A stretch of 64,000 nt of DNA from Micromonospora tulbaghiae (GCF_900091605.1 NZ_FMCQ01000002.1:186001-250000); one strand, 5' to 3'; shown: positions 42,357 to 51,727, counted from the stretch's first letter. Made by a program: numbers and translations. The notes: generated by a model from the sequence alone, not told the origin.

Positions 42357-42695
42357 ATGGACGGCGCACGTGAGCGGATCACCACGAACATCCGCAAGGG
42401 CGTGCTGGAGTACTGCGTGCTCGCGTTGCTCTCGCGACGCGACATGTACGGCCTGGAGCTGGCCGAGTGGCTCGCCGTCCGTGGCCTGACCGCGAGCGAG
42501 GGCAGCCTGTACCCGCTGCTCGCCCGCATGCGGCAGGCGGGCACCGTGGAGACCCGGTGGGTGGCGCCCGAGCAGGGGCACGCCCGGCGGTACTACACGA
42601 TCACCGATCAGGGGCGGGCGCACCTGCGGATGTTCGCGGCGGTGTGGCGGGAGATCCAGCCGCACGTGGACGAGCTGATGGTGGAGGAGACATGA
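42357..42695 (+). CDS. PadR family transcriptional regulator
   Basis: 112 residues starting MDGARERITT. It has the PadR winged helix: ILVLALLSRRDMYG-like first helix region, EGSLYPLLARMRQAG as the recognition part, and RRYYTITDQGR as the wing. The C-terminal helix is short. A TTG three codons upstream is possible but would sit in the -10 region. Its stop overlaps the next start (ATGA). The PadR plus HAAS/DUF1700 membrane protein pair is common in Gram-positive bacteria. The signal is unknown. Confidence 0.92.
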   Translation: MDGARERITTNIRKGVLEYCVLALLSRRDMYGLELAEWLAVRGLTASEGSLYPLLARMRQAGTVETRWVAPEQGHARRYYTITDQGRAHLRMFAAVWREIQPHVDELMVEET

Positions 42696-43669
42696 GCGAC
42701 GACGGCCTCCCGGAGGCGGCGGAGACCTACCTGCGGGCACTCGACGCGGAGTTGTCGGAGATCCCGCCGGACCCGGCGCGCGAGATCGTCGCGGACGTCC
42801 GCGCGCACATCGCGGACGCGCTGGACGGTGGACGCGACATCGCCGAGATCCTCGCCGGTCTCGGCGGTGCGGACGCCGTGGCGAGCCAGGCGCGGGAGGA
42901 ACTGGGCCTGCCGGTCCGGGACGGCGCGGAGCGGGCCGCCCGGACGCTGTCAGTGGTCGCGGTGGCGGCCGGCGTGCTGATCGCCGTGTGCGTGAGCTTC
43001 CTGCTGCCGTCCACGGTGCCGGTGGACCCGCTCGGGGCCGACTCCGGCGAGCAGGGCGTCGTCCGCCGGTTCGGCCCCGGGATCGCGATGCTCACCCTGC
43101 TGCCGGCGCTCCTCGTGGCCGCGCCGCTCGTGCTGCCCGGCCGGGTCCGCGGCGCAGCACGGTTCGCCGCCGCGACGGTCCTGACCGTGGCCGCCTGCGC
43201 GGCCGGCGAGATCGGCCTGTACTACTTCCCGCTCGCGCTGGTGGCCTGGGCGGCGGCGATCGTGCCGTGGGCCGTGCGGCGAGGCGCCGGTGGACGGTGG
43301 TGGAGCTACCTGACCGGCGGCTTCGTGGCGCTGCCCGGCGTGCTCGTGGCGGTCGCGTCGGCCGGCGGCTCGGTCGGTGTCGGCTGGGTGGGCGCGGCGC
43401 TGTGGATCGCCGGACCACTCGCGGCCGGCGCGCTGTGCGCGTACGGCATCCGGGCGGGATACGCGGCGACCGCCCTGGCCGGCGCGCTCGTCATGATCCT
43501 CTCGATGGCCGAGCGCGGCTTCCTGTTCGCCGCGTTCTGGCTGTTCGGCGGGCTGTACCTGGCGATCGGCGCCGGCGCGTACGCCGCGTCGCGGGCGGCC
43601 GACGGCGAACCGGCCGGGACAACCGGCCGACCGGCACGGACGCGCCCCGCACCGGCCCCCGGAGGCTGA
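42692..43669 (+). CDS. HAAS/DUF1700-type membrane protein, PadR partner
   Basis: 325 residues. Residues ~1-75 are the helical HAAS-type domain (YLRALDAELSEIPPDPARE, then ILAGLGGADAVA) that accompanies PadR genes. From ~residue 88 on there are about seven to eight hydrophobic segments. It starts inside the PadR stop (ATGA), so the two are co-translated. The family is of unknown function and is thought to work with the cognate PadR regulator. Confidence 0.8.
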   Translation: MSDDGLPEAAETYLRALDAELSEIPPDPAREIVADVRAHIADALDGGRDIAEILAGLGGADAVASQAREELGLPVRDGAERAARTLSVVAVAAGVLIAVCVSFLLPSTVPVDPLGADSGEQGVVRRFGPGIAMLTLLPALLVAAPLVLPGRVRGAARFAAATVLTVAACAAGEIGLYYFPLALVAWAAAIVPWAVRRGAGGRWWSYLTGGFVALPGVLVAVASAGGSVGVGWVGAALWIAGPLAAGALCAYGIRAGYAATALAGALVMILSMAERGFLFAAFWLFGGLYLAIGAGAYAASRAADGEPAGTTGRPARTRPAPAPGG

Positions 43670-43705
43670 CCGAGGGCCGTGACGCCGGCGTCTCCGGCCG
43701 GCCGC

Positions 43706-45736
43706 CTACGGGGCGGCGGCCGCCGAGTCGGCGACGCCGCCCGGCGAATCGGTCCCGGCGGCCTGCGGGTCGGCGGCGTCGTGCGCGGCCATCTCGTCCT
43801 GCCGGGCGGGCTCCTCGCGCAGGATCGCGGCGTGCAGCCACGCGTCCGGGATGGCGAAGCCGTCGACGAGCGTGCGCATGTACGGGCGCAGCTCCTTGAG
43901 CAGCCCGTTCACCACGCCGGTGATCGCCTTCGACCGGGCCGGGGTGAGCCGGCCGTGCTCCAGCAGCCAGCCCTTGTTCGCCTCGATGACGCTCAGCGCG
44001 TACAGGTCGCAGACCCGCGACAGCAGCTCCTTGACCGCCGGGTCGGCGGTGGCGTCGATACCTGCTACGAACGCCTCCAGGGTCACCCGGTCGACGTGCG
44101 CGGCGGCGACGGCGAGGACGTGGTCCTGGACGTCGTTGAAGATGTCGAACGGACGGTCCTTCTTGCTGGAGGCGCCACCGCGCAGGCGGCGGACCGCGCT
44201 GTCGAGCAGGTGCTCCTCCCGGTCCTCGAACACCTTGAGCTGCCAGCCCCGGTCGGTGACGGCTACCTCGTCGTCCCGGCCCGGCACGGCGCCGACCAGC
44301 CGCGCGATGAGCGCCCGCGCGGCGGTGCGCTCCAGCACCATCTCGCGTACCTGCTCGGCGACGAAGGAGGCACGCCCCCAGCCGTCCAGCGAGCCGAACT
44401 CGTCCCGGTAGCCGGTCAGCAACCCCTTGGCGACCAGCTGGAGCAGGACCGTGTTGTCGCCCTCGAACGTGGTGAAGACGTCGGTGTCGGCCTTGAGGCT
44501 GGGCAGCCGGTTCTCCGACAGGTAACCGGCGCCGCCGCACGCCTCCCGGCACGCCTGGATGGTGCGTGTGGCGTGCCAGGTCTGCGCCGCCTTGAGCCCG
44601 GCGGCCCGGGACTCCAGCTCCCGCTGCCGGTGCTCGTCGACCGGCCCGTCGCCGCCCTGGATCTCGTCGAGCGCGGCGACCAGCTCGGTCTGGGCGAAGT
44701 GCAGCGCGTACGTGGTGGCCAGTGCGGGCAGCAGCTTGCGCTGGTGGGCCAGGTAGTCGTTGAGCAGCACCTCGCGGTCGCCCTCGGCGTCACTGAACTG
44801 GCGGCGGATGTCGCCGTACCGCACCGCGATGGCGAGCGCCGCCTTGGTGGCCGCCGACGCGGCGCCGCCCACGCTGACCCGGCCCCGCACCAGCGTGCCG
44901 AGCATGGTGAAGAAGCGGCGGGAGTCGTTCTCGATCGGGCTGGTGTACGTACCGTCCTCGGCCACCTGCGCGTACCGGTCCAGCAGCATGTTCCGCGGCA
45001 CCCGTACGTGGTCGAAGCTGAGCCGCCCGTTGTCGACGCCGAGCAGGCCGGCCTTGGGCCCGGCGTCGCCGATGGTCACGCCGGGCATCGGGTTGCCGTG
45101 CTCGTCGCGGATCGGCACCAGCCACGCGTGCACCCCGTGGCGGCGCCCACCGCTGATCAGCTGGGCGAAGACCACAGCCATCCGACCGTCCCGGGCCGCG
45201 TTGCCGATGTAGTCCTTGCGCGCCGCCTCGTGTGGCGTGTGCAGGTCGAAGGTCTGCGTCTGCGGGTCGTACACGCAGGTGGTGCGCAGCTCCTGCACGT
45301 CCGAGCCGTGGCCGGTCTCGGTCATCGCGAAGCAACCGAAGATTCGTCCCTCGACGATGTCCCGGAGGTAGGCGTCGTGGTGCCGCTTCGTGCCGAGCGC
45401 GGCGACCGCGCCGCCGAACAGGCCCCACTGCACGCCGGCCTTCACCATCAGTGACAGGTCGACCTGGGCCAGCATCTCGGTGGCGACGATCGAGGCGCCC
45501 ACGTCGGACCGGCCGCCGTACTCGGCCGGGAAGCCCGCGGCGATGCCCAGCTCGACCGGCAGTTCGCCGAGCAGCCGGGTGATGCGCTGGCGCGCCTCGT
45601 CGCCGGTCTCGCCGTAGACCGGGAGGAAACGCTCGTCGAGGTGTTTGCGGTGAGCCTGACGGACCTCGGCCCACGGTCCGTCGAGCGTCTCCTGAAGGCG
45701 GGCGATGTCGATGCGGCCGGACGCTTGATCGAGCAT
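43706..45736 (-). CDS. acyl-CoA oxidase/dehydrogenase
   Basis: 676 residues from ATG 45736 with GAGGAG upstream; length and layout fit the acyl-CoA oxidase family. FAMTETGHGSDV is the FAD/substrate-binding motif of the middle domain, and FEGDNTVLLQL carries the expected catalytic Glu. It would oxidise acyl-CoA to trans-2-enoyl-CoA in fatty-acid breakdown. The ~45-residue tail is Ala/Asp-rich with no domain. It is transcribed away from the iron-box ABC operon and convergent with the HAAS gene. Confidence 0.9.
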   Translation of the reverse strand: MLDQASGRIDIARLQETLDGPWAEVRQAHRKHLDERFLPVYGETGDEARQRITRLLGELPVELGIAAGFPAEYGGRSDVGASIVATEMLAQVDLSLMVKAGVQWGLFGGAVAALGTKRHHDAYLRDIVEGRIFGCFAMTETGHGSDVQELRTTCVYDPQTQTFDLHTPHEAARKDYIGNAARDGRMAVVFAQLISGGRRHGVHAWLVPIRDEHGNPMPGVTIGDAGPKAGLLGVDNGRLSFDHVRVPRNMLLDRYAQVAEDGTYTSPIENDSRRFFTMLGTLVRGRVSVGGAASAATKAALAIAVRYGDIRRQFSDAEGDREVLLNDYLAHQRKLLPALATTYALHFAQTELVAALDEIQGGDGPVDEHRQRELESRAAGLKAAQTWHATRTIQACREACGGAGYLSENRLPSLKADTDVFTTFEGDNTVLLQLVAKGLLTGYRDEFGSLDGWGRASFVAEQVREMVLERTAARALIARLVGAVPGRDDEVAVTDRGWQLKVFEDREEHLLDSAVRRLRGGASSKKDRPFDIFNDVQDHVLAVAAAHVDRVTLEAFVAGIDATADPAVKELLSRVCDLYALSVIEANKGWLLEHGRLTPARSKAITGVVNGLLKELRPYMRTLVDGFAIPDAWLHAAILREEPARQDEMAAHDAADPQAAGTDSPGGVADSAAAAP

Positions 45737-45862
45737 GGTCGCTCCTCGGGGCGGCGGACATATGGGTGCACTCTCGGCCTGATCAACATTACCGGCGGTC
45801 ACCGCGCCCCGCTGGCGGAGGCCGTGGTGAGCCGTGCCACCCGGCTCGGCCACCACGAGGCC

Positions 45863-45881
45863 TGAGGTTAGGCTGTCCTCA
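45863..45881. promoter_or_regulatory. probable iron box (DtxR/IdeR/DmdR type)
   Basis: TGAGGTTAGGCTGTCCTCA matches the 19-bp actinobacterial iron-box consensus TTAGGTTAGGCTAACCTAA at 15 of 19 positions and is itself an inverted repeat (TGAGG...CCTCA). It ends 25 bp before the GTG of the ABC gene, where a repressor would block its promoter. It could also affect the acyl-CoA oxidase gene, whose start is 126 bp to the left. Confidence 0.65.
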
Positions 45882-45906
45882 CTTCGATCACTGGAGGCAA
45901 CCCCTC

Positions 45907-47628
45907 GTGTCCCCGCTCCCCGTCGGCAGCGCCGTCACGGCCCGGCACGTGCTCCGTCAGGCGTTGCGCCGCCAGCGGCGGCCGGTGCTGATCGGCGTGA
46001 CGCTGCTCGGCCTGCACCAGGTCGCCGAGGCGCTCGTGCCGGTGGCGATCGGCCTCATCATCGACCGCGCCGTGGTGACCGGCGACCCGTGGGCGCTGGC
46101 GTACTCGGTCGCCGGCCTCGCGGCCCTTTTCGCCGTGCTCGCGTTCGCCTACCGCAACGGCGCCCGCCAGGCATTCGCCGCGGTGGAGCGGGAGGCGCAC
46201 CTGCTGCGGGTGGAGATGGCCGAGCGCGCGCTCGACCCGCGCGGGCACCGCTCCGGCCTGCGCGACGGCGAGCTGCTCTCGGTCGCCGCCTCCGACGCCG
46301 AACTCTCCGCGCTCGTGGTGCGGGTGGCCGGGTTCGGCGTCGCCGCGGTGACCGCGCTCACCGTCGCGGCGACCGCCCTGCTGGTCATCGACGTCCCCCT
46401 CGGACTCGGCGTGCTCGTCGGCGTACCGGTGCTGGTCCTGGTGCTGCAACGGATGGCGCCGCTGCTGTCCCGGCGCAGCGCCTCCCAACAGGAGGCCCTC
46501 GCCGAGACCACCGCGCTCGCCGTGGACCTCGTCTCCGGCCTGCGCGTGCTGCGCGGCATCGGCGCCCAGCACCACGCCGCCGGCCGGTACGCCGCCGCCA
46601 GCCGCAACGCCCTCGCGGTCACGCTGCGCGCCGCCAACACCAAGGGGCTCCACCTCGGGCTCACCACCGCCGCCAACGGCCTGTTCCTCGCGGCCGTCGC
46701 CGGAGTGGCCGGCTGGCTCGCCCTGCGCGGCCGGCTCACCATCGGCGAGCTGGTCACAGTGGTCGGGCTCGCGCAGTTCGTCGCCGAGCCGGTGCAGACC
46801 ATGGGCTGGTGCGTGCAGCTGTTCGCGATGGCCCGCGCCTCCGCCGCCCGGGTGGCGCGCGTGCTCGGCGCCGAGCCGCTCACCCGGCCCGGTGACGCGC
46901 CGGCGCCGGCACACCCGGACGGGCCACGGCTGGCCCTCGACGACGTCGGGCACGCCGGACTGGACGGGGTGAACCTGCGCGTCGGCCCCGGCGAGGTGGT
47001 CGGTGTGCTCGCGTACGACCCGGCCGACGCCGACGCGCTGGTGGCGCTGCTGTCCGGGCGGGTGCCGCCGGACGCGCGCCGCGGCGCCGTGCGTGTCGAC
47101 GGCGTACCCGCCGACGACCTGCACGTCGACGCGCTGCGCGGCACCGTGCTGGTCGAGCCGCACGACGTGACGCTCTTCGAGGGCACGGTGGCGGCCAACC
47201 TCGCCGCCGGTGCCCGTACCGACCAGGCGCGGCTGCACGCCGCCGTCCGGGCCGCCGCCGCCCAGGACGTGGTGGACGCGCACCCCGGCGGCCTCGACCA
47301 CCGGCTCGTCGAGCGGGGCGCGAACCTCTCCGGGGGACAGCGCCAGCGGCTCGGGCTGGCGCGGGCGCTGCACGCCGACCCGCCCGTGCTGGTGCTGCAC
47401 GACCCCACCACCGCCGTCGACGCGGCCACCGAGGCGCAGCTCGCCGAGGGACTGGCCGCAGCGCGCCGGGTGGCGCCCCGGGGCACGCTGCTGATCACCA
47501 GCAGCCCCGCCCTGCTGCGGATCACCGACCGGGTGGTGGTGATCGCCGACGGCCGGGTGGCCGCCGAGGGACCGCACGAACGCCTGCTGGCCTCCGACGC
47601 CCGCTACCGCGAGGAGACACTGCGGTGA
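45907..47628 (+). CDS. ABC exporter-type half-transporter with degenerate ATPase
   Basis: 573 residues from a GTG with GGAGG 9 nt upstream. An N-terminal six-helix exporter-type membrane domain (~1-320) is followed by an ATPase domain. The P-loop is gone: the position reads GVLAYDPADADAL (366-378) with no GKS/T. Walker B reads LVLHDPT, with His498 for the Asp and Asp499 for the Glu. The signature LSGGQ (474-478) is intact. It can therefore supply only the signature half of one ATP site. Its partner is the next gene (GTGA overlap). The iron box upstream suggests siderophore or iron handling, as with IrtAB/YbtPQ-type transporters. Confidence 0.9.
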   Translation: MSPLPVGSAVTARHVLRQALRRQRRPVLIGVTLLGLHQVAEALVPVAIGLIIDRAVVTGDPWALAYSVAGLAALFAVLAFAYRNGARQAFAAVEREAHLLRVEMAERALDPRGHRSGLRDGELLSVAASDAELSALVVRVAGFGVAAVTALTVAATALLVIDVPLGLGVLVGVPVLVLVLQRMAPLLSRRSASQQEALAETTALAVDLVSGLRVLRGIGAQHHAAGRYAAASRNALAVTLRAANTKGLHLGLTTAANGLFLAAVAGVAGWLALRGRLTIGELVTVVGLAQFVAEPVQTMGWCVQLFAMARASAARVARVLGAEPLTRPGDAPAPAHPDGPRLALDDVGHAGLDGVNLRVGPGEVVGVLAYDPADADALVALLSGRVPPDARRGAVRVDGVPADDLHVDALRGTVLVEPHDVTLFEGTVAANLAAGARTDQARLHAAVRAAAAQDVVDAHPGGLDHRLVERGANLSGGQRQRLGLARALHADPPVLVLHDPTTAVDAATEAQLAEGLAAARRVAPRGTLLITSSPALLRITDRVVVIADGRVAAEGPHERLLASDARYREETLR

Positions 47629-49415
47629 CCGCTGACCCGCGTACCCCCGGCCGGACGTTGCTGCCGGTCGCGTCCGCCCGGCAGACCTGGACCACGCTCG
47701 GCGCCCAGTTCCGCGCCCGGCCCGGCCTCGCCGCCGCCGCCGCGACGGTGCTCGTCGCCGCCGCCACGGGCGGCCTGGTCGCGCCCTGGGTGCTCGGCCG
47801 CCTGGTCGACGACGTCATCGCCGACGCCCCGGTCTCCCGGATCGCCGGCCGGGTGGCGGTGATCGCTGCCGCCGCCGTGGTCACCGGCCTGCTCACGGCG
47901 CTCGGCGCCGCGCTCGCGTCCCGGCTCGGCGAGACGGTGCTGGCCCGGCTGCGCGAGCGCGTCCTCGACCGGGCGCTGCACCTGCCGTCGGCGACGCTGG
48001 AGCGGGCCGGCACCGGTGACCTGCTGGCCCGCGTCGGCGACGACGTGGCGGTGGTGACGAACGTGATCGCGGTGAGCGGACCGGCGTTCGTCGGCGCACT
48101 GCTGTCCGTCGTGCTCACCGTGTTCGGGCTGGTCGCGCTGGACTGGCGGCTCGGCCTCGCCGGGCTGGTGGCCGCGCCCGCGTACGCGCTGGCGCTGCGC
48201 TGGTACCTGCGGCGCTCGATGCCGTACTACGCCCGCGAGCGGGTCGCCACCGGCGAGCGGACGCAGGCGCTGGCCGGCGCGCTGCGCGGCGCGGCGACGG
48301 TGCGCGCGTACCGGACCGAGGACGCGCACGTGGCGGCGATCGCCGAGCGGTCCGGCCTGGCCCGCGACCTGTCGCTGGAGATCTTCAACCTGCACACCCG
48401 CTTCGGGCTGCGGATCAACAGGTCGGAGTTCCTCGGCCTGGCCGCGGTGCTCGTGGCCGGGTTCTTCCTGGTCCGTGACGACCTGGTCACCGTCGGCGCG
48501 GCGACCACCGCCGCGCTCTACTTCCACCGCCTGTTCAACCCGATCGGCCTGCTGCTGATGGAGTCCGACTCGGTGTTGCAGGCCGGCGCGAGCCTCGCCC
48601 GCCTGGTCGGCGTGGCGAACCTGCCCGACACCGCACCGGCCACCGCGCCCGGCCCGGCCGCACCGCCCGCCGGCCCGCGCGGCCCGGCGGCGCTGGACGT
48701 CACCGTGCGCCGGCACCACTACGACGACGGGCCGCTGGTGCTGGCCGACGTCGAGCTGCGCCTGGCACCGGGGGAGCGGGTCGCGCTCGTCGGCGCCAGC
48801 GGCGCCGGCAAGAGCACACTCGCCGGCATCGCCGCCGGGATCATCGCGCCCACCGACGGATCGGTACGCCTCGACGGCGTGCCGCTGACCGGGGCGGGCG
48901 AGGTCACCTCCCGGCGCGACGTGGCACTGGTCAGCCAGGAGGTGCACGTCTTCGCCGGGCCGCTCGCCGAGGACCTGCGCCTGGCCGCCCCGGACGCGAG
49001 CGATGCCGAGCTGCTCGACGCGCTGGAGCGGGTCGGCGCCACCACCTGGCTGCGTGCCCTGCCGGACGGGCTGGCGACGCCGGTGGGCGAGGGCGGCCAC
49101 CGGCTCACCGCCGCCCAGGCCCAGCAGGTGGCCCTGGCCCGGCTGGTGCTCACCGCGCCCGCCGTCGCCGTACTGGACGAGGCGACCGCCGAGGCCGGCA
49201 GCGCCGGAGCCCGCGACCTGGACCGGGCGGCGTTGGCGGCCACGCGGGGGCGTACCACGCTGATCGTGGCGCACCGGCTCAGCCAGGCGGTCACCGCGGA
49301 CCGGATCGTCGTGCTCGACCACGGCCGGATCGTGGAGCAGGGCACGCACGACGAGCTGCTGGCCGCCGACGGCCGGTACGGCCATCTGTGGCGTTCCTGG
49401 CGCGTCCCCGTATGA
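47625..49415 (+). CDS. ABC exporter-type half-transporter, catalytic partner
   Basis: 596 residues. Exporter-type membrane domain (~20-330), then an ATPase with intact Walker A GASGAGKST (Lys396) and Walker B VLDEAT (Asp518, Glu519). The signature is changed to LTAAQ (494-498) from LSGGQ, and the D-loop region is also altered (AEAGS). Together with the preceding protein it can form one complete ATP site: Walker A/B from here, LSGGQ from the partner. The other site lacks both a P-loop and a signature. It is followed 34 bp later by the nucleotidyltransferase-methyltransferase gene. Confidence 0.92.
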   Translation: MTADPRTPGRTLLPVASARQTWTTLGAQFRARPGLAAAAATVLVAAATGGLVAPWVLGRLVDDVIADAPVSRIAGRVAVIAAAAVVTGLLTALGAALASRLGETVLARLRERVLDRALHLPSATLERAGTGDLLARVGDDVAVVTNVIAVSGPAFVGALLSVVLTVFGLVALDWRLGLAGLVAAPAYALALRWYLRRSMPYYARERVATGERTQALAGALRGAATVRAYRTEDAHVAAIAERSGLARDLSLEIFNLHTRFGLRINRSEFLGLAAVLVAGFFLVRDDLVTVGAATTAALYFHRLFNPIGLLLMESDSVLQAGASLARLVGVANLPDTAPATAPGPAAPPAGPRGPAALDVTVRRHHYDDGPLVLADVELRLAPGERVALVGASGAGKSTLAGIAAGIIAPTDGSVRLDGVPLTGAGEVTSRRDVALVSQEVHVFAGPLAEDLRLAAPDASDAELLDALERVGATTWLRALPDGLATPVGEGGHRLTAAQAQQVALARLVLTAPAVAVLDEATAEAGSAGARDLDRAALAATRGRTTLIVAHRLSQAVTADRIVVLDHGRIVEQGTHDELLAADGRYGHLWRSWRVPV

Positions 49416-49449
49416 TCACCGACCGCTCCACCGCCCAGGCGAGGTGTCC

Positions 49450-50973
49450 ATGACCGACCTGCCGACCCGCTTCGTGCTGTTCCCCGGGCGGCATCACCTG
49501 CTGACCCGGTTCCAGGCCGACTACCTGCGCCGGCTCGCCGGCGACGAGGCCACAGTGGTCTGGGCGGTGACGTCGGCCAACCACGAGAACACCCGGCGCA
49601 ACCCCGTCGCATACCACAGGCGGGAGGCCGCGATCGAGCGGTTCAGCGTGCTGACCGGGCTGCGTTCGCTGGCCGTGCCGATCTTCGACACCGCGTACAC
49701 CGACGCGTTCGCGGAGGTCACGCTCAAGAGCATCGCGGTGGCCACCGGGCTCGAACTCACGCCCGCCGACACGGTGGTGGCCTGCTCCACACCGGAGGTC
49801 GCGAAGCTGTACGAGCGGCTCGGCTTCGCGATCGCGCTGGTCGAGGCGGACCCCGACCTGCCGGAGACGCCCGAACGGCCGTGGGACGTGCTGCTGCGCC
49901 TGGCCGGCGGCGACGAGACCTGGCGTACGCTCACCCACCCGGCGACGATCGACGTGTTCGAGCGCTACCGCCTGGTCGAGGCGATCCGGTCGGTGGTGAA
50001 CGACCCGCTGGTGGGCGACGAGGGCGGCCTCACGGTGACCCGCGACTACCGGACGTACGTGGAGGCGTTCGCCTCGGCCGCGCAACGCAAGTGGGACTCG
50101 GTGCGCCGGTACGTGCAGCCCGGACGCATCGTGGACATCGGCTGCGGGGCGGGCGCGGTGCTGGAGCTGGCCGACCGGGAGGCCGCGCTGCGGGAGAGCG
50201 ACCTGATCGGCGTGGAGGTGGCCCGCCACCTCTACCAGGAGTGCCTGCACAAGAAGGCACAGGGCGTGTTCCGCAACGCCAACGTGTACTTCTTCCACCG
50301 CAACGTCCTCGGCGGCGCGGTGTTCAAGGATCGGTCGGTGGACACCACGCTCACCTTCGCGCTCACCCACGAGATCTGGTCGTACGGGCGGCAGCGGGAG
50401 TCGCTGCTCCAGTTCGCCCGCCGCATCCACGACCACACCGTGCCCGGCGGCGTCTGGATCAACAGTGACGTGTGCGGACCGGACGACCCCGGGCGGCAGG
50501 TGATCCTGCGGCTGGCCGCCGACGACGGCGACAACCCCGCCTCGCCCCGCCTGGATCTGGCCGACCTGACCTCGGCCGAGGTCCGGCGGTACGTCTCGGG
50601 ACTGTCGACGCGGGCGCGGCTGGACCAGTTCGCCGTCGACTTCGCGTTCGGCTTCGAATACGAGCCGCTGGCCGACGGCGCGGTACGTCTCGGCCTGGGC
50701 GCGGCGATGGACTACCTGACCCGTAAGGACTACACCGACAACTGGCTGTCGGAGACGAAGGAGCAGTTCTGCGGCCTGAGCTTCGCCGACTGGACGGCGC
50801 TGCTCACCGAGGCGGGCTTCGAGATCGGCCCGGCCTCGGCGCCGGTCCGCAACGACTGGGTGGTCGACAACCGGATCGCGCCGGTCGCGTCCCTCACCGG
50901 CCTGGACGGCCGGCCGCTGGACTGGCCGACCACCCACGTCCTCACCGTCGCCCACCGCCCGCGCAACGACTGA
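49450..50973 (+). CDS. nucleotidyltransferase-like plus SAM methyltransferase fusion
   Basis: 507 residues from ATG 49450 (ribosome site GGCGAGG; GTG 49444 overlaps it). Residues ~1-160 start FVLFPGRHHLLTRFQ, with GRHH at the position of the HxGH motif of cytidylyl/adenylyltransferases, and NPVAYHRREAAIERF further on. Residues ~215-500 are a class I methyltransferase with VDIGCGAGAVLEL as the SAM-binding loop. I do not recognise a named family for the fusion and do not know its substrate. It is probably in the iron-box operon and may modify the compound moved by the ABC pair. A strong terminator follows. Confidence 0.75.
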   Translation: MTDLPTRFVLFPGRHHLLTRFQADYLRRLAGDEATVVWAVTSANHENTRRNPVAYHRREAAIERFSVLTGLRSLAVPIFDTAYTDAFAEVTLKSIAVATGLELTPADTVVACSTPEVAKLYERLGFAIALVEADPDLPETPERPWDVLLRLAGGDETWRTLTHPATIDVFERYRLVEAIRSVVNDPLVGDEGGLTVTRDYRTYVEAFASAAQRKWDSVRRYVQPGRIVDIGCGAGAVLELADREAALRESDLIGVEVARHLYQECLHKKAQGVFRNANVYFFHRNVLGGAVFKDRSVDTTLTFALTHEIWSYGRQRESLLQFARRIHDHTVPGGVWINSDVCGPDDPGRQVILRLAADDGDNPASPRLDLADLTSAEVRRYVSGLSTRARLDQFAVDFAFGFEYEPLADGAVRLGLGAAMDYLTRKDYTDNWLSETKEQFCGLSFADWTALLTEAGFEIGPASAPVRNDWVVDNRIAPVASLTGLDGRPLDWPTTHVLTVAHRPRND

Positions 50974-50978
50974 CACCA

Positions 50979-51022
50979 CGGCGCCCGCCGGCCCGGCTGT
51001 GCGGCCGGGCCGGCGGGCGCCG
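50979..51022. terminator. bidirectional hairpin terminator
   Basis: A perfect 19-bp stem (CGGCGCCCGCCGGCCCGGC and its complement) with loop TGTGCG starts 5 bp after the methyltransferase stop and ends 9 bp before the LysE-type stop. It can serve both convergent operons. Confidence 0.85.
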
Positions 51023-51031
51023 CGGTTCGGC

Positions 51032-51727
51032 TCAGTGGCTCAGCGCGATCCGCACCGCCAGGACGATCAGGATCAGCCCGGTCAGCCGTTCGATCACCAG
51101 CAGCACCGAGGGCCGGGTCAGCCAGGGCTGCAACCGGTCGATGAGCAGGATGTAGCAGGCCCACCAGAGCACGGCGAGGCCGATGAACGTGGCGGCCAGC
51201 ACCGCCGTGCGGGCCGCCGCCCCGTCGCCGGGCTTGACGAACTGCGGCACGAACGAGACGTAGAAGACGACCACCTTGACGTTCAGCAGCTGGCTCGTGA
51301 CGCCCATGACGAACGAGCGCCGGGCCACGTGCGGCTCGTCGGCGACCGGGGTGTCCCGGACCGGCGCGCTGACGTCCGTGCCGGCACCGGCCCCACCCGC
51401 GCCGACCGGGACCGGCTGCGCCACCGGGGCTGTCCGGCGGGGCCGGGTGGCCCAGAGGATGGTGCCGCCCAGGTAGAGCAGGTACAGCGCACCGGCGACG
51501 CGCAGCACCGTGTAGAGCGCCGGTGAGGAGACCAGCAGGGCGGACAGACCGGCGGTGGCGAGCGAGGCGTGCACCAGGGCGGCGGCGAACAGCCCGGCCA
51601 GCACCACGAATCCGGCCCGCCGCCCGTACCTGACGGTCTGCCGGGTGACCAGGGCGAAGTCGACGCCCGGCACGATGATGATGAGCAGGCTCGCGGCGAC
51701 GAAGCTGACGATCTGGATGTCAGACAC
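51032..51727 (-). CDS. LysE/RhtB family exporter
   Basis: 231 residues from GTG 51727, with GGAGGAG about 5 nt upstream. The N-terminus (LLIIIVPGVDFALVTRQT) carries the PG(P/V) signature of LysE/RhtB amino-acid exporters, and about six hydrophobic segments are seen. A ~35-residue Pro/Gly/Ala/Thr-rich loop in the middle is longer than usual. It overlaps the upstream gene by 8 nt and is last in the hydrazine-cassette operon. It could export the pathway product or lysine-derived intermediates. Confidence 0.88.
   Translation of the reverse strand: MSDIQIVSFVAASLLIIIVPGVDFALVTRQTVRYGRRAGFVVLAGLFAAALVHASLATAGLSALLVSSPALYTVLRVAGALYLLYLGGTILWATRPRRTAPVAQPVPVGAGGAGAGTDVSAPVRDTPVADEPHVARRSFVMGVTSQLLNVKVVVFYVSFVPQFVKPGDGAAARTAVLAATFIGLAVLWWACYILLIDRLQPWLTRPSVLLVIERLTGLILIVLAVRIALSH

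Noticed and set aside
43670..43705. Palindrome GACGCCGGCGTC between HAAS and acyl-CoA oxidase genes as terminator
   Set aside because: It is short with no loop, and weaker than the clear hairpins elsewhere.
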